Below, piece after piece: positions 5,813 through 13,197 of a stretch of 18,384 bases of DNA. The stretch is from JBGAPI01 sp044221335 (GTDB lineage Bacteria; Pseudomonadota; Gammaproteobacteria; Xanthomonadales; Ahniellaceae). Numbering within the stretch: the stretch's first letter is position 1; every line of letters begins with the position of its first letter. The notes under the pieces were generated by a model. The model was not told the DNA's origin, did no database searches, and saw nothing but the letters and a program-made list of their open reading frames with translations. The stretch is taken from the NCBI GenBank assembly GCA_044221335.1, contig JBGAPI010000068.1:1-18384 (forward strand), read 5' to 3'. Made by a program: the position numbers and the translations under genes.

Positions 5813-8653
5813 TCAGAACTTGTAGCGGAAGCCCAGAAGGTATTCGCGGCCGGTGTGGGTGTAGACGCTGCTGCGATCGCCCGTCGACGACACGTACTGA
5901 TCGTTGAACTCGTCCGACAGGTTCACGCCTTCGAAGGTCACCGACATCTGGTCGTTCAACTTGTAGCTCGCCGAGAAGTCGATGTTCGTCGTGCCCTTGG
6001 TGCCTTCGACGTCGTTGTTGTTGCGGCCCGGCACGGTCGTCAGGTAATCGTCGCGATGCGCCCGGGTCACGCGCGCCGAGAACGGTCCCCGCTCGTAGAA
6101 CAGGGTGACGTTGTAGGCGTTCTTCGACAGGCCGGTGAGATCGGTACGCAGCGACGCGACGCCGGTCGAGGTCACGTACTGGATCTTCGAATCCACGTAG
6201 GTGTAGTTGAGGATCGCCCCGAAGCCGCTGAAGGGTTCGGGCAGGAAGGTGAAGGGCTGGGTGTAGTTGAGCTCGACGCCGCGCAGCTTGCCGCCGGGCG
6301 AGTTGACCGGGATGTTGAACTGGAAGTCGTCGGTCGGCGACGCGCCAGTGCCCGCGAGCAGGCTGTCGGGCAGGCCCGAGGTGTTGTACGGGCGGGTTTC
6401 GCGCGAGGTCTGCACGAAACTCTCGATGTCCTTGTAGAAGTACGCGGCGCTGACCGACGCGCCCTTGTCGAAGTACCACTCGATCGCGAGATCGGCAGTC
6501 TTCGCGCGGAACGGATCGAGGAAGGGGTCGCCGCCGGTGACCACGCGGTTGCCGCCGCTGACGCTGACGGTCACACCCGGGGTGAGATTGCCGAGGCCGG
6601 GGCGCGCCATCACCTTGGCGGCTCCGAAGCGCAGCAGGAGATCGTCGGTCAGGCTGTAGACCAGGTTCAGCGAGGGTAGCGTGTCGTCGTAGTCGCGATG
6701 CACCGAGGTTGCCGTCGGCACCGCGTTGATGATCGCGAAGCCGTTGGAATCCTGCTGGGTGCGGACGTAGCGCACGCCGAGGTCGCCCTTCAGCGGACGC
6801 CCGGCGACGTCGACGTCGAACAGCATCTCGAGGTAGCCGCCGCGATCCTTCTCGGTCACCGAGCGGTTGTTGCCCACCGCACCGCTGGCCGTCTCCGAGA
6901 GCGTGAAGGTGCCGGAGTTGCTGTAGATGTTGAACAGGTTGGCGAAGGCGTCGAGGTCGGGCGCCAGCCATGTCGTCGGCGTGCCCGAGGGCACGTGCAG
7001 GTTGTTGCCGAAGGTGATGAGGCGGGTGAGGTCCGCCAGGCTGACGCCGGCCGGGAGGTTCGGCACCGACACCTCGGACGCGCGGCGTGCCTCGTCGGTG
7101 GAGAAGCCGTACTTCTTCATCGTCAGGCCGCCCTTGAACTTCACGTATTCGTTGGCGTCGAACACGAGGTCGAGCTGCTCGTTGTTGAAGTCGTTGTCGG
7201 TGGAATTCGGGCGCAGCCGGATCTCGGACTGGCCGTTGGCGAAGGCCCAGTTCGCCGGATTCGTCACGTCGAAGCCGTAGGAGAGGTTCGGCAGGCGGTC
7301 GTCGTCGCGGTAGTCCCAGGAGTAGTTGCTCGAGTTCAGCCGGTCGATGGTGACCGTGGTCTGGATCGGATTGTCGAACCGCGACAGCGAGTGGCCGACC
7401 GCGCCGGACAGGTGCAGGCGATCGCCGATGTCGTGGGTGCCGGTCAGCGAGATCTGGGTGAACTTGGTGTCGAGTTCGTCGTAGCGCGACTCCGAGCGCA
7501 GGTCGACGTTGTCGAACACGCCGTAGCTCAGGTTGCCGTTCGCGTCGACGAAACCGTCGCGCACCACGGTCTGCGGCTTGCCGCTGCCGCTGCGCGAGAA
7601 CGAGATCGCCTCGAGGAAGTCCTCACTGCGCTTGGCCTTGAAGTCGGCGAACAGCATGTCGAGGGTGAAGAGCGTGCCGCTCTCCGGCTCCCACTGCAGC
7701 GACGCGGTGGCGCCCAGGCGCTCCTGGTCGTGGCCGAGCACGCCGTAGCGCGGGATGCGCGGATGGAAGGTGCTCGCCAGCCGCGCGGGCGCGAACGGGG
7801 AGCTGGCCGCGAAATTGCCGCTCGACGGGCCATTGTCCCAGCGCACGCTGCTGCTGCCCTCTTCCTGCAGCTGGCGGTGGGTGTAGGCGAGCGAGAACAG
7901 CAGGCCGAGGCGCCCGTCGGCGAAGGTGTCGGACATCAGGAAGGCGCCACGCGGGTTCCATTCCTCCGACAGATCGTTGTAGCCCTCCTTCGCCGAGAAC
8001 AGCGCCGTGAAGCCGTCGAAGTCGAAGGGGTGCGCAGTGTGGAGGTCGACGGTGGCGCCGAGCGAACCCTCGTCGACGTCGGCCGACGCCGTCTTGTGCA
8101 CCGCGATCTTGTTGAACAGATCCGACGCGAACACGTTGAAGTCGAAGCCGCGGCCGCGGTTGTTGCCGCCGGAGGCGTCGGTGCCGCCGGTGGTCGACAA
8201 GGCCTCCATCCCGTTGATCCGGATCCGGGTGAACTGCGAGTCCAGACCGCGTACCGAGATGGTGCGACCCTCGCCGGCGTCGCGGGCGATGGTGATGCCG
8301 GGCACCCGCTGCAGCGATTCGGCGAGGTTGAGATCGGGGAACTTGCCGATGTCCTCGGCGAGGATGTAGTCGACCTGGTCGACGGTCTCGCGCTTGATGT
8401 CCAGCGCGCGCTCGACGCTCTTCTGGTAGGTCACCACCACCGCGGAGAGTTCCTTCGCCGTTTCCTTCTTCTTCGCCGCCGCGGCATCGGCGGATGCCGG
8501 TTCCGCGGACGCGGTTGCTGGCGGCGTTGCCGCGTCGGCATCGGCTTCCGTCGCCGCGCGCGCGCCGTGCGCGCCGCCGTACAGCGCCATCGAGATCGCT
8601 ACCGCCAGGACCGGCAGTGCCGGGCGCTGCTGTTGTCGCTGCTGCTTGCTCAC
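5813..8653 (-). CDS. TonB-dependent outer-membrane receptor, probably for pectin oligosaccharides
   Basis: This is an energised outer-membrane transporter of the large Caulobacter/Xanthomonas carbohydrate type. It has 946 residues from the GTG at 8653, chosen for its GGAGGG site seven bases upstream and the signal peptide that follows (SKQQRQQQRPALPVLAVAIS..., ending near ARA). A longer GTG start at 8734 would place the N-terminus over the operators and has no such signal. An Ala-rich, charged linker precedes a TonB-box-like stretch (LSAVVVTYQKS). The plug domain follows, with IGKFPDLNLAESLQRVPGI and ISVRGLDSQFTRIRINGME. The 22-strand barrel ends in REYLLGFRYKF with the C-terminal Phe typical of outer-membrane barrels. 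Its neighbours and two operator-like sites upstream point to oligogalacturonides as ligand; this is an inference. Confidence 0.93.
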   Translation of the reverse strand: MSKQQRQQQRPALPVLAVAISMALYGGAHGARAATEADADAATPPATASAEPASADAAAAKKKETAKELSAVVVTYQKSVERALDIKRETVDQVDYILAEDIGKFPDLNLAESLQRVPGITIARDAGEGRTISVRGLDSQFTRIRINGMEALSTTGGTDASGGNNRGRGFDFNVFASDLFNKIAVHKTASADVDEGSLGATVDLHTAHPFDFDGFTALFSAKEGYNDLSEEWNPRGAFLMSDTFADGRLGLLFSLAYTHRQLQEEGSSSVRWDNGPSSGNFAASSPFAPARLASTFHPRIPRYGVLGHDQERLGATASLQWEPESGTLFTLDMLFADFKAKRSEDFLEAISFSRSGSGKPQTVVRDGFVDANGNLSYGVFDNVDLRSESRYDELDTKFTQISLTGTHDIGDRLHLSGAVGHSLSRFDNPIQTTVTIDRLNSSNYSWDYRDDDRLPNLSYGFDVTNPANWAFANGQSEIRLRPNSTDNDFNNEQLDLVFDANEYVKFKGGLTMKKYGFSTDEARRASEVSVPNLPAGVSLADLTRLITFGNNLHVPSGTPTTWLAPDLDAFANLFNIYSNSGTFTLSETASGAVGNNRSVTEKDRGGYLEMLFDVDVAGRPLKGDLGVRYVRTQQDSNGFAIINAVPTATSVHRDYDDTLPSLNLVYSLTDDLLLRFGAAKVMARPGLGNLTPGVTVSVSGGNRVVTGGDPFLDPFRAKTADLAIEWYFDKGASVSAAYFYKDIESFVQTSRETRPYNTSGLPDSLLAGTGASPTDDFQFNIPVNSPGGKLRGVELNYTQPFTFLPEPFSGFGAILNYTYVDSKIQYVTSTGVASLRTDLTGLSKNAYNVTLFYERGPFSARVTRAHRDDYLTTVPGRNNNDVEGTKGTTNIDFSASYKLNDQMSVTFEGVNLSDEFNDQYVSSTGDRSSVYTHTGREYLLGFRYKF

Positions 8654-8714
8654 GAAGGAACCCTCCCGTTCGACTTCGTCCGGCCTGGGCCGGAGGGCTG
8701 AATGCGTTGTGCTG

Positions 8715-8730
8715 GTGACACCGGTAGCAT
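8715..8730. promoter_or_regulatory. Operator-like palindrome, receptor-proximal copy
   Basis: GTGACACCGGTAGCAT is a near-palindrome around CCGG. It is 62 bp upstream of the receptor's GTG start and 32 bp (about three helical turns) from the next copy, so both sites face the same side of the DNA. It matches the site near 2543 in the shared half TGACACCGGT. Confidence 0.7.
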
Positions 8731-8746
8731 TCACGCTGCCAATTGA

Positions 8747-8762
8747 ATGACACCGGTATCAT
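8747..8762. promoter_or_regulatory. Operator-like palindrome, kdgK-proximal copy
   Basis: ATGACACCGGTATCAT is the best copy in the window: a 16-bp palindrome with one mismatched pair. It lies in the divergent receptor/kdgK promoter region, 114 bp upstream of the kdgK start. Even symmetry around a central CG is typical of LacI-family operators; the binding protein is not encoded here. Confidence 0.75.
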
Positions 8763-8875
8763 CTAGACTAACCCAGCGTCATCGACGGCAACAAGCGTGA
8801 CTTGTGCTGCGACGCCGCATTACCGCCGGGCGACCGGCGACCAGACTCCCACGGCACCGCCCTCGAGGAATCGTC

Positions 8876-9889
8876 ATGACCCGCATCCTGTGTTTCGGCG
8901 AACTGCTGCTGCGCCTCGCCGCCCCGGGCCGCGAACGACTGCTGCAGACACCGCGCCTCGAGGTCCAGGTCGGCGGCGCCGAAGCCAATGTCGCGGTGGC
9001 GCTCGCCTGCCTCGGCCATTCCACCGCGATGGCGAGCATCGTGCCGCACAACGAGCTCGGCACCGCCGCCGTCGCCGAACTGCGTCGCCACGGCGTGGAC
9101 ACCTCCCGGGTGCGACGGGCGCCCGGACGGATGGGCCTGTATTTCCTCGCCACCGGCGCGCTGCAACGGCCGAGCGAGGTGCTGTACGACCGCGCGGGAT
9201 CAGCACTGGCGAACGCGCCTGCCGACGCGATCGACTGGCCGGCGGCGTTGTCGGGCGCGCATCACCTGCACCTATCCGGCGTCACCCCGGCGCTCGGCGC
9301 CGGACCGGCCGAGGCCACGCTGCGCGCCGCCCTCGCGGCCACCGCGGCGGGCATCCCGCTGTCGTTCGACGGCAACTTCCGCGCCAAGCTGTGGCAGGCC
9401 TGGGACAGCCGTCCCGCCCCCCTGCTCGACGGCCTGTTCGCGGAGGCGACCACGCTCTTCGCCGACCACCGTGACCTCGGCATCGTGTTCGCCACCGAGT
9501 TCGACGGCGCCACGCCGCTCGACCGCCTGCAGCGCGCCGCCGACGCTGCCTTCGCTCGCTATCCACGCCTCGCCCGCATCGCCTGCACCACCCGCGTGCA
9601 GCACGACGTCGATCGCCACGAGCTCGGCGCGCTGCTGGTCAGCCGCAGCGGGACGACGGTTCTGCCCGCCGAACGGCTCGACGGCATCGTCGACCGCATC
9701 GGCGCGGGCGATGCCTTCGCGGCGGGGGTCCTGCACGGACTGTTCGAGGGCGAGTCCGAGGCCTCCGCGCTGCGCCTCGGACTCGCCTGCGCATGCCTGA
9801 AGCATGCGATACCGGGGGACGCGGCGCTGGTCGGCCGTGCCGAATTGCAGGCGTTCGTGGCGGAGCGGCGCTACGACGTGCGCCGCTAG
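8876..9889 (+). CDS. kdgK: 2-keto-3-deoxygluconate kinase (PfkB family)
   Basis: This cytoplasmic kinase phosphorylates 2-keto-3-deoxy-D-gluconate to KDPG with ATP, a step shared by galacturonate and glucuronate catabolism. It has 337 residues. The ATG at 8876 is preceded by GAGGAA five bases upstream, so I prefer it to the in-frame start at 8804. The ribokinase-fold signatures are GGAEANVAVAL (33-43) and DRIGAGDAFAAG (273-284), with Asp279 as catalytic base. KDG-kinase-like patches are LHLSGVTPAL (131-140) and FDGNFRAKLW (164-173). The KDPG aldolase and uronate isomerase genes are not in the window. The gene is divergent from the TonB receptor and shares its operator region. Confidence 0.9.
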   Translation: MTRILCFGELLLRLAAPGRERLLQTPRLEVQVGGAEANVAVALACLGHSTAMASIVPHNELGTAAVAELRRHGVDTSRVRRAPGRMGLYFLATGALQRPSEVLYDRAGSALANAPADAIDWPAALSGAHHLHLSGVTPALGAGPAEATLRAALAATAAGIPLSFDGNFRAKLWQAWDSRPAPLLDGLFAEATTLFADHRDLGIVFATEFDGATPLDRLQRAADAAFARYPRLARIACTTRVQHDVDRHELGALLVSRSGTTVLPAERLDGIVDRIGAGDAFAAGVLHGLFEGESEASALRLGLACACLKHAIPGDAALVGRAELQAFVAERRYDVRR

Positions 9890-10042
9890 CGTCACCGTCC
9901 AGCACCCCATCGTCGCGTGTGCGCTGGCGCGCTCCGGAACGGCGCGCCGTCGCGCCGCGGCGGCCCGCATGGAAAACGCCGCACGACGGGCTCGCCGCGG
10001 TGGGCGAATATCGCCGACACTGGCGCCGCACCGTCCCAACCC

Positions 10043-10450
10043 ATGCCGATCGCGATGATCACCCCGGAGCCGACCAACGACCCGCCGCTATCCGGCGTGC
10101 TGACTTCGCCGGCGGACCCGATGCTGGCCGCCGCGATCGCCGCGACGCTGGCGGCGCCGCCCGGGGAGCGGGCGGCGCTGTTCCTCGGCCGGGTGCGCGA
10201 GATCGAGGCGTTCATGGCCGCCCATCCGGAGGAGCGTCCCTGGACCGCGACGATCTACACCGGTACCGACGGTTCGACGATCTTCCGCGGCGGCGTGGGC
10301 CACTCGCTGGTGATCGACCGTGATGGCCGCCTGTGGCGGGCACGCAGCCATGAGGACTTCGCGACGACCTGGCGCTTCACCGCGGACAGCTGCGTCATCG
10401 ACACGCTGACGCCCCTGTACCCGCAGATGCGGGAATACCTGCCGCGCTGA
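10043..10450 (+). CDS. Small hypothetical protein
   Basis: This is a 135-residue protein that I do not recognise. I took the ATG at 10043 because upstream codons in the frame are an unlikely Arg-rich extension; an ATG at 10055 is also possible and neither has a clear ribosome-binding site. The sequence has no signal peptide or membrane segment. The N-terminal third is Pro/Ala-rich. A more regular domain follows, with FLGRVREIEAFMAAHPEE, an ATIYTGTDGSTIFRGGVGHS stretch, and LVIDRDGRLWRARSHEDF. The latter looks like small beta-hairpin repeats. It lies alone between kdgK and the sigma-54-type permease gene. Codon use fits its neighbours, so it is probably a real gene. Confidence 0.6.
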   Translation: MPIAMITPEPTNDPPLSGVLTSPADPMLAAAIAATLAAPPGERAALFLGRVREIEAFMAAHPEERPWTATIYTGTDGSTIFRGGVGHSLVIDRDGRLWRARSHEDFATTWRFTADSCVIDTLTPLYPQMREYLPR

Positions 10451-10636
10451 GCCGGGTCCTCGCGTCCGCGGCGCCGGATCGTGCCGCCCACACGGAACCT
10501 CGACGCTCCCGCCTCCCCTGGCGTCGCGTCCACGTGGGGCGGCGACACCGGCCCGACGCGCGACGAAACCGTACACCCCGTCCCCGATCGCGCCCGGAAA
10601 CGGACATCCCGCCCGGGAATTCGTCGCGAACCGCGC

Positions 10637-10652
10637 TGGCACGCGACTTGCT
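10637..10652 (+). promoter_or_regulatory. Sigma-54 (-24/-12) promoter of the ABC permease gene
   Basis: TGGCACGCGACTTGCT matches the sigma-54 consensus TGGCAC-N5-TTGCW at every fixed base. The GG (10638-10639) and GC (10650-10651) are separated by exactly 10 bp. The expected start of transcription is near 10663, just before the GGAG ribosome-binding site (10675-10678) and the ATG at 10685. Transcription should therefore need an NtrC-type activator, which is not in the window. Confidence 0.85.
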
Positions 10653-10684
10653 GCAACCGGACGTCCCCCACTCCGGAGTCGCCG

Positions 10685-13069
10685 ATGGACTTCCTTGCCG
10701 CCGCCCTCGGCAGCCTGCGCACCCTGCTGCGCCGCCCCGGCTACAGCCTGACCGTCATCGCGACCCTGGCACTGGGCATCGGCGCGACGACGGCGGTGTT
10801 CGCCCTGGTCCATGCGATCGTGCTCGCCGACTTGCCGTATCGCGACGCAGGACAGCTGGTGATCGTGCGCGAGGCCAACCCCGGCGGCAGCTGGAACACC
10901 TCGACGGTCGACTACCAGGCGATCGCGGCACAGGCGCAGAGCCTCGAAGGCGCCGCGGCGATGCGCAGCGGCGACGCGCTGGTCGGCAGCGGCGCACGTG
11001 CCGGATGGCTGAAGGCACGCTCGGTGACGCCGAACTTCTTCGACCTGCTCGGCGTGCAGCCGGCCGCCGGGCGCGGCTTCGTCGCCGCCGACGCGGCGAG
11101 CGACGCGGCACCGGTGGTCGTGCTCGGCGCCGCCTTCGCCGCGCGCGAATTCGCCGGCCGCGGCGAGCCGGTCGGGCAGGCGCTGCTGATCGACGGCGTC
11201 AGTCACACCGTCGTCGGGGTGATGCCCGCCGGCGCGGAGGCCTGGCCGGGCATGAAGGCCGACCTGTGGCCGATCCTCCGGCTCGCGACGCCGAAGCGCC
11301 GCGGCCCCTTCTTCCTGTCGACGCTGGCGCGACTGAAGCCCGGCATCGGGCTCGATGCGGCGCGTGCCGACCTCGATGCGGTGAGCCGGCAGATCTTTCC
11401 GCTGTGGAAGCAGGGTTTCCAGGACGAGAAGGCGCGACTGACGCCGTTCGCGCTGAAGCCCTATCTGCTGGGCGACAGCGCCGCCTTCCTCTGGACCGCA
11501 CTCTGCGCGGTCGGCGCAGTGCTGCTGATCGCGCTGGTGAACAACGCCAACCTGATGCTGATGCGCCTCGCGCAGCGCAGCCGCGACCTCGCGGTGCGAG
11601 CCGCGCTCGGCGCGAGCCGCTGGCGCCTGGCGCGGCTGCTGGTGGGCGAGAACCTGCTGCTGGTCGGCGCCGGCACCGGCTTCGGCGTGCTGCTCGCTGC
11701 CGTCCTGCTCGAACGCTACCGCGCGCTCGGCCCGGCGTTGCCGCGCCTGGCCGAGGTCCGGATCGACCCGACGGTGCTCGGCTTCGCGGTGCTGCTGGCG
11801 CTCGCCGTGTCGCTGGCGCTGGCCCTGCTGCCAATCGCACTCGGCGTGCTCGGACGTGGGCCGGCACGCGACGCGCGCGGTGCGAGCGCGACGCGCGGCC
11901 AGGAGCGTCTCCGCGACGCTCTCGTCGTGCTGGAGTTCGCGCTGGCACTGCCGCTGCTGCTGTCGGCCGGACTGCTGGCCGACAGTCTCGCGCGGCTCGC
12001 CCGCGTCGATCCCGGCTTCGAGACCGGCGGCGCGCTGACCGCTTCGGTGCGCCTGCCGCAGCAGGCCTATCCCGACCCGCTCGCGCAGCTCGCGTTCTGG
12101 CAGCGCGCGCTGCCCGAGCTGCGCGCGCTGCCTGGCGTCCGCGGCGCGACGGTGACGGGCGCATTGCCCCCCGACTGCGGCTGCGACAACAACTTCGACA
12201 TCGTCGGCCGACCGGCGCCGAACGGCAACCAGCCGGCCTCGCCGTGGGTGCCGGTCGATGCCGGCTTCTTCGACGCGCTCGGCATCCGGCTCGTCGAGGG
12301 CCGCGGCTTCGGGGCGGGCGACACCCCGGAGTCGCAACGCGTGCTGATCGTCAGCGACTCCTGGGCGAAGCGCTACTTTCCCGGCGAAAGCGCGGTGGGC
12401 AAGCAGGTCTTCGAGGGCGGTGGCGATGTCCCGCTGACGATCGTCGGCGTCGTCGGCGACGTGCGCTACGCGGGTCTCGCCGCCGCCGGAGAGACGGTGT
12501 TCGCGCCGGTGAGCCAAGGCTGGGGCGGCAACGCGATGAACCTGATGCTGGTGAGCGCGACCGCGCCGCTGGCGCAGGTGGCGGCGCTGCGCGGCACGCT
12601 CGCCCGCCTCGATCCGGCGCTGGTCCCGGCCGACATCGCGGCGATGGACACGCTGCTCGCCGACGCCACCGGCGACCAGCGCCATTGGGCGATCGTGATC
12701 GGCGGATTCGCGCTGGCCGCGGTCGCGCTCGCGGCGCTCGGCGTGTTCGGCGTGCTCGCCTATCACGTCGCCCAGCGCCAGCGCGAGCTCGGCATCCGCC
12801 AGGCGCTCGGCGCCAGCCGCCGCGACATCGTCGGGCTGGTGCTGCACCGGGGCCTGCGCAGCGCCGGCGTCGGCATCGGGGTCGGCAGCGCGCTCGCGGT
12901 CATCGCCACCCGCGGTCTCGAAGCGCTGCTGTACGAGGTCAGCCGCGCCGACCCCTGGACCTGGCTCGGTGCCACGGCGCTGCTGCTGGCGATCGCCGCC
13001 ATCGCCAGCTGGCTGCCGGCGCGACGGGCGGCGGCGATCGATCCGCAGGTGGCGTTGCGGGACGAGTAG
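10685..13069 (+). CDS. Duplicated FtsX/MacB-type ABC permease (ADOP family)
   Basis: This is an inner-membrane protein of 794 residues. Its layout is two tandem copies of an N-terminal helix or linker, a periplasmic MacB-like domain and an FtsX permease domain, the form known as 'acidobacterial duplicated orphan permease'. The ATG at 10685 has GGAG six bases upstream. The first helix is near residues 20-45. The first FtsX block contains LVNNANLMLMRLAQRSRDLA and RAALGASRWRLARLL. The second, near the C-terminus, contains LAYHVAQRQRELGIRQALGA and ends SWLPARRAAAIDPQVALRDE. The matching RQRELGIRQALGASR/RSRDLAVRAALGASR segments show the duplication. No ATPase gene is adjacent. The family is linked to export of lipids, peptides or antibiotics, but its substrate here is unknown. 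Confidence 0.88.
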   Translation: MDFLAAALGSLRTLLRRPGYSLTVIATLALGIGATTAVFALVHAIVLADLPYRDAGQLVIVREANPGGSWNTSTVDYQAIAAQAQSLEGAAAMRSGDALVGSGARAGWLKARSVTPNFFDLLGVQPAAGRGFVAADAASDAAPVVVLGAAFAAREFAGRGEPVGQALLIDGVSHTVVGVMPAGAEAWPGMKADLWPILRLATPKRRGPFFLSTLARLKPGIGLDAARADLDAVSRQIFPLWKQGFQDEKARLTPFALKPYLLGDSAAFLWTALCAVGAVLLIALVNNANLMLMRLAQRSRDLAVRAALGASRWRLARLLVGENLLLVGAGTGFGVLLAAVLLERYRALGPALPRLAEVRIDPTVLGFAVLLALAVSLALALLPIALGVLGRGPARDARGASATRGQERLRDALVVLEFALALPLLLSAGLLADSLARLARVDPGFETGGALTASVRLPQQAYPDPLAQLAFWQRALPELRALPGVRGATVTGALPPDCGCDNNFDIVGRPAPNGNQPASPWVPVDAGFFDALGIRLVEGRGFGAGDTPESQRVLIVSDSWAKRYFPGESAVGKQVFEGGGDVPLTIVGVVGDVRYAGLAAAGETVFAPVSQGWGGNAMNLMLVSATAPLAQVAALRGTLARLDPALVPADIAAMDTLLADATGDQRHWAIVIGGFALAAVALAALGVFGVLAYHVAQRQRELGIRQALGASRRDIVGLVLHRGLRSAGVGIGVGSALAVIATRGLEALLYEVSRADPWTWLGATALLLAIAAIASWLPARRAAAIDPQVALRDE

Positions 13070-13101
13070 AGAGTGTCCTGCGCGCCAGGGTCCGAACGAC
13101 T

Positions 13102-13130
13102 CGCGATGGCGGCCAGGGGCCGCCATCGCG
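13102..13130. terminator. Perfect 13-bp hairpin, possible bidirectional terminator
   Basis: CGCGATGGCGGCC, then a 3-nt loop AGG, then its exact reverse complement GGCCGCCATCGCG. It begins 33 bp after the permease stop. It lacks a T-tract on either strand, so rho-independent termination is not certain. Before the group II intron inserted it would have lain between two convergent genes. The intron's 3' boundary falls in or beside its right arm. Confidence 0.55.
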
Positions 13131-13197
13131 GTAGGGACGCCCCTTTCGGAGCGCCCCCCGCACAGATCCCGGCGGGCGCAACTTACGCACCGGGCTC
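13131..13197 (-). ncRNA. Group II intron domains V and VI
   Basis: Domain V (13197 down to 13165) starts GAGCCCGG and closes with CCGGGATC around a GCG/CGC stem, the expected 33-34-nt catalytic hairpin. Domain VI follows. Its 10-bp helix GGGGCGCTCC/GGGGCGTCCC is closed by a GAAA tetraloop on an outer GCGG/CCGC helix, leaving an unpaired UA that would hold the branch-point adenosine. The last codons of the maturase (Glu-Pro-Gly-Ala-stop) are read from domain V itself. Confidence 0.8.

Noticed and set aside
6698..8701. Long plus-strand frame opposite the TonB-dependent receptor.
   Set aside because: It is an antisense shadow rich in Val, Gly, Arg and Glu with no domain features. The receptor on the minus strand is unambiguous.
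8734..8769. Sigma-70 -35/-10 boxes for kdgK or the receptor, such as TTGAAT ... TAGACT.
   Set aside because: Spacing (15 bp) and match are too poor to call with confidence.
9926..9948. Hairpin GGCGCGC/GCGCGCC after kdgK as its terminator or a stray repeat copy.
   Set aside because: It shares the stem of the 68-bp repeat but has a longer loop, no flanking core sequence and no T-tract. It could be chance in such GC-rich DNA.
10260..10275. A further operator-like ACACCGGTACC inside the hypothetical gene.
   Set aside because: The outer bases do not match the TGACACCGGTNTCA pattern and it lies within coding sequence.
10534..13134. An 866-codon open frame overlapping the permease gene in another forward frame.
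   Set aside because: It is Arg/Ala-rich shadow coding of a GC-rich gene with no family motifs. The permease frame has clear FtsX signatures and a ribosome-binding site.
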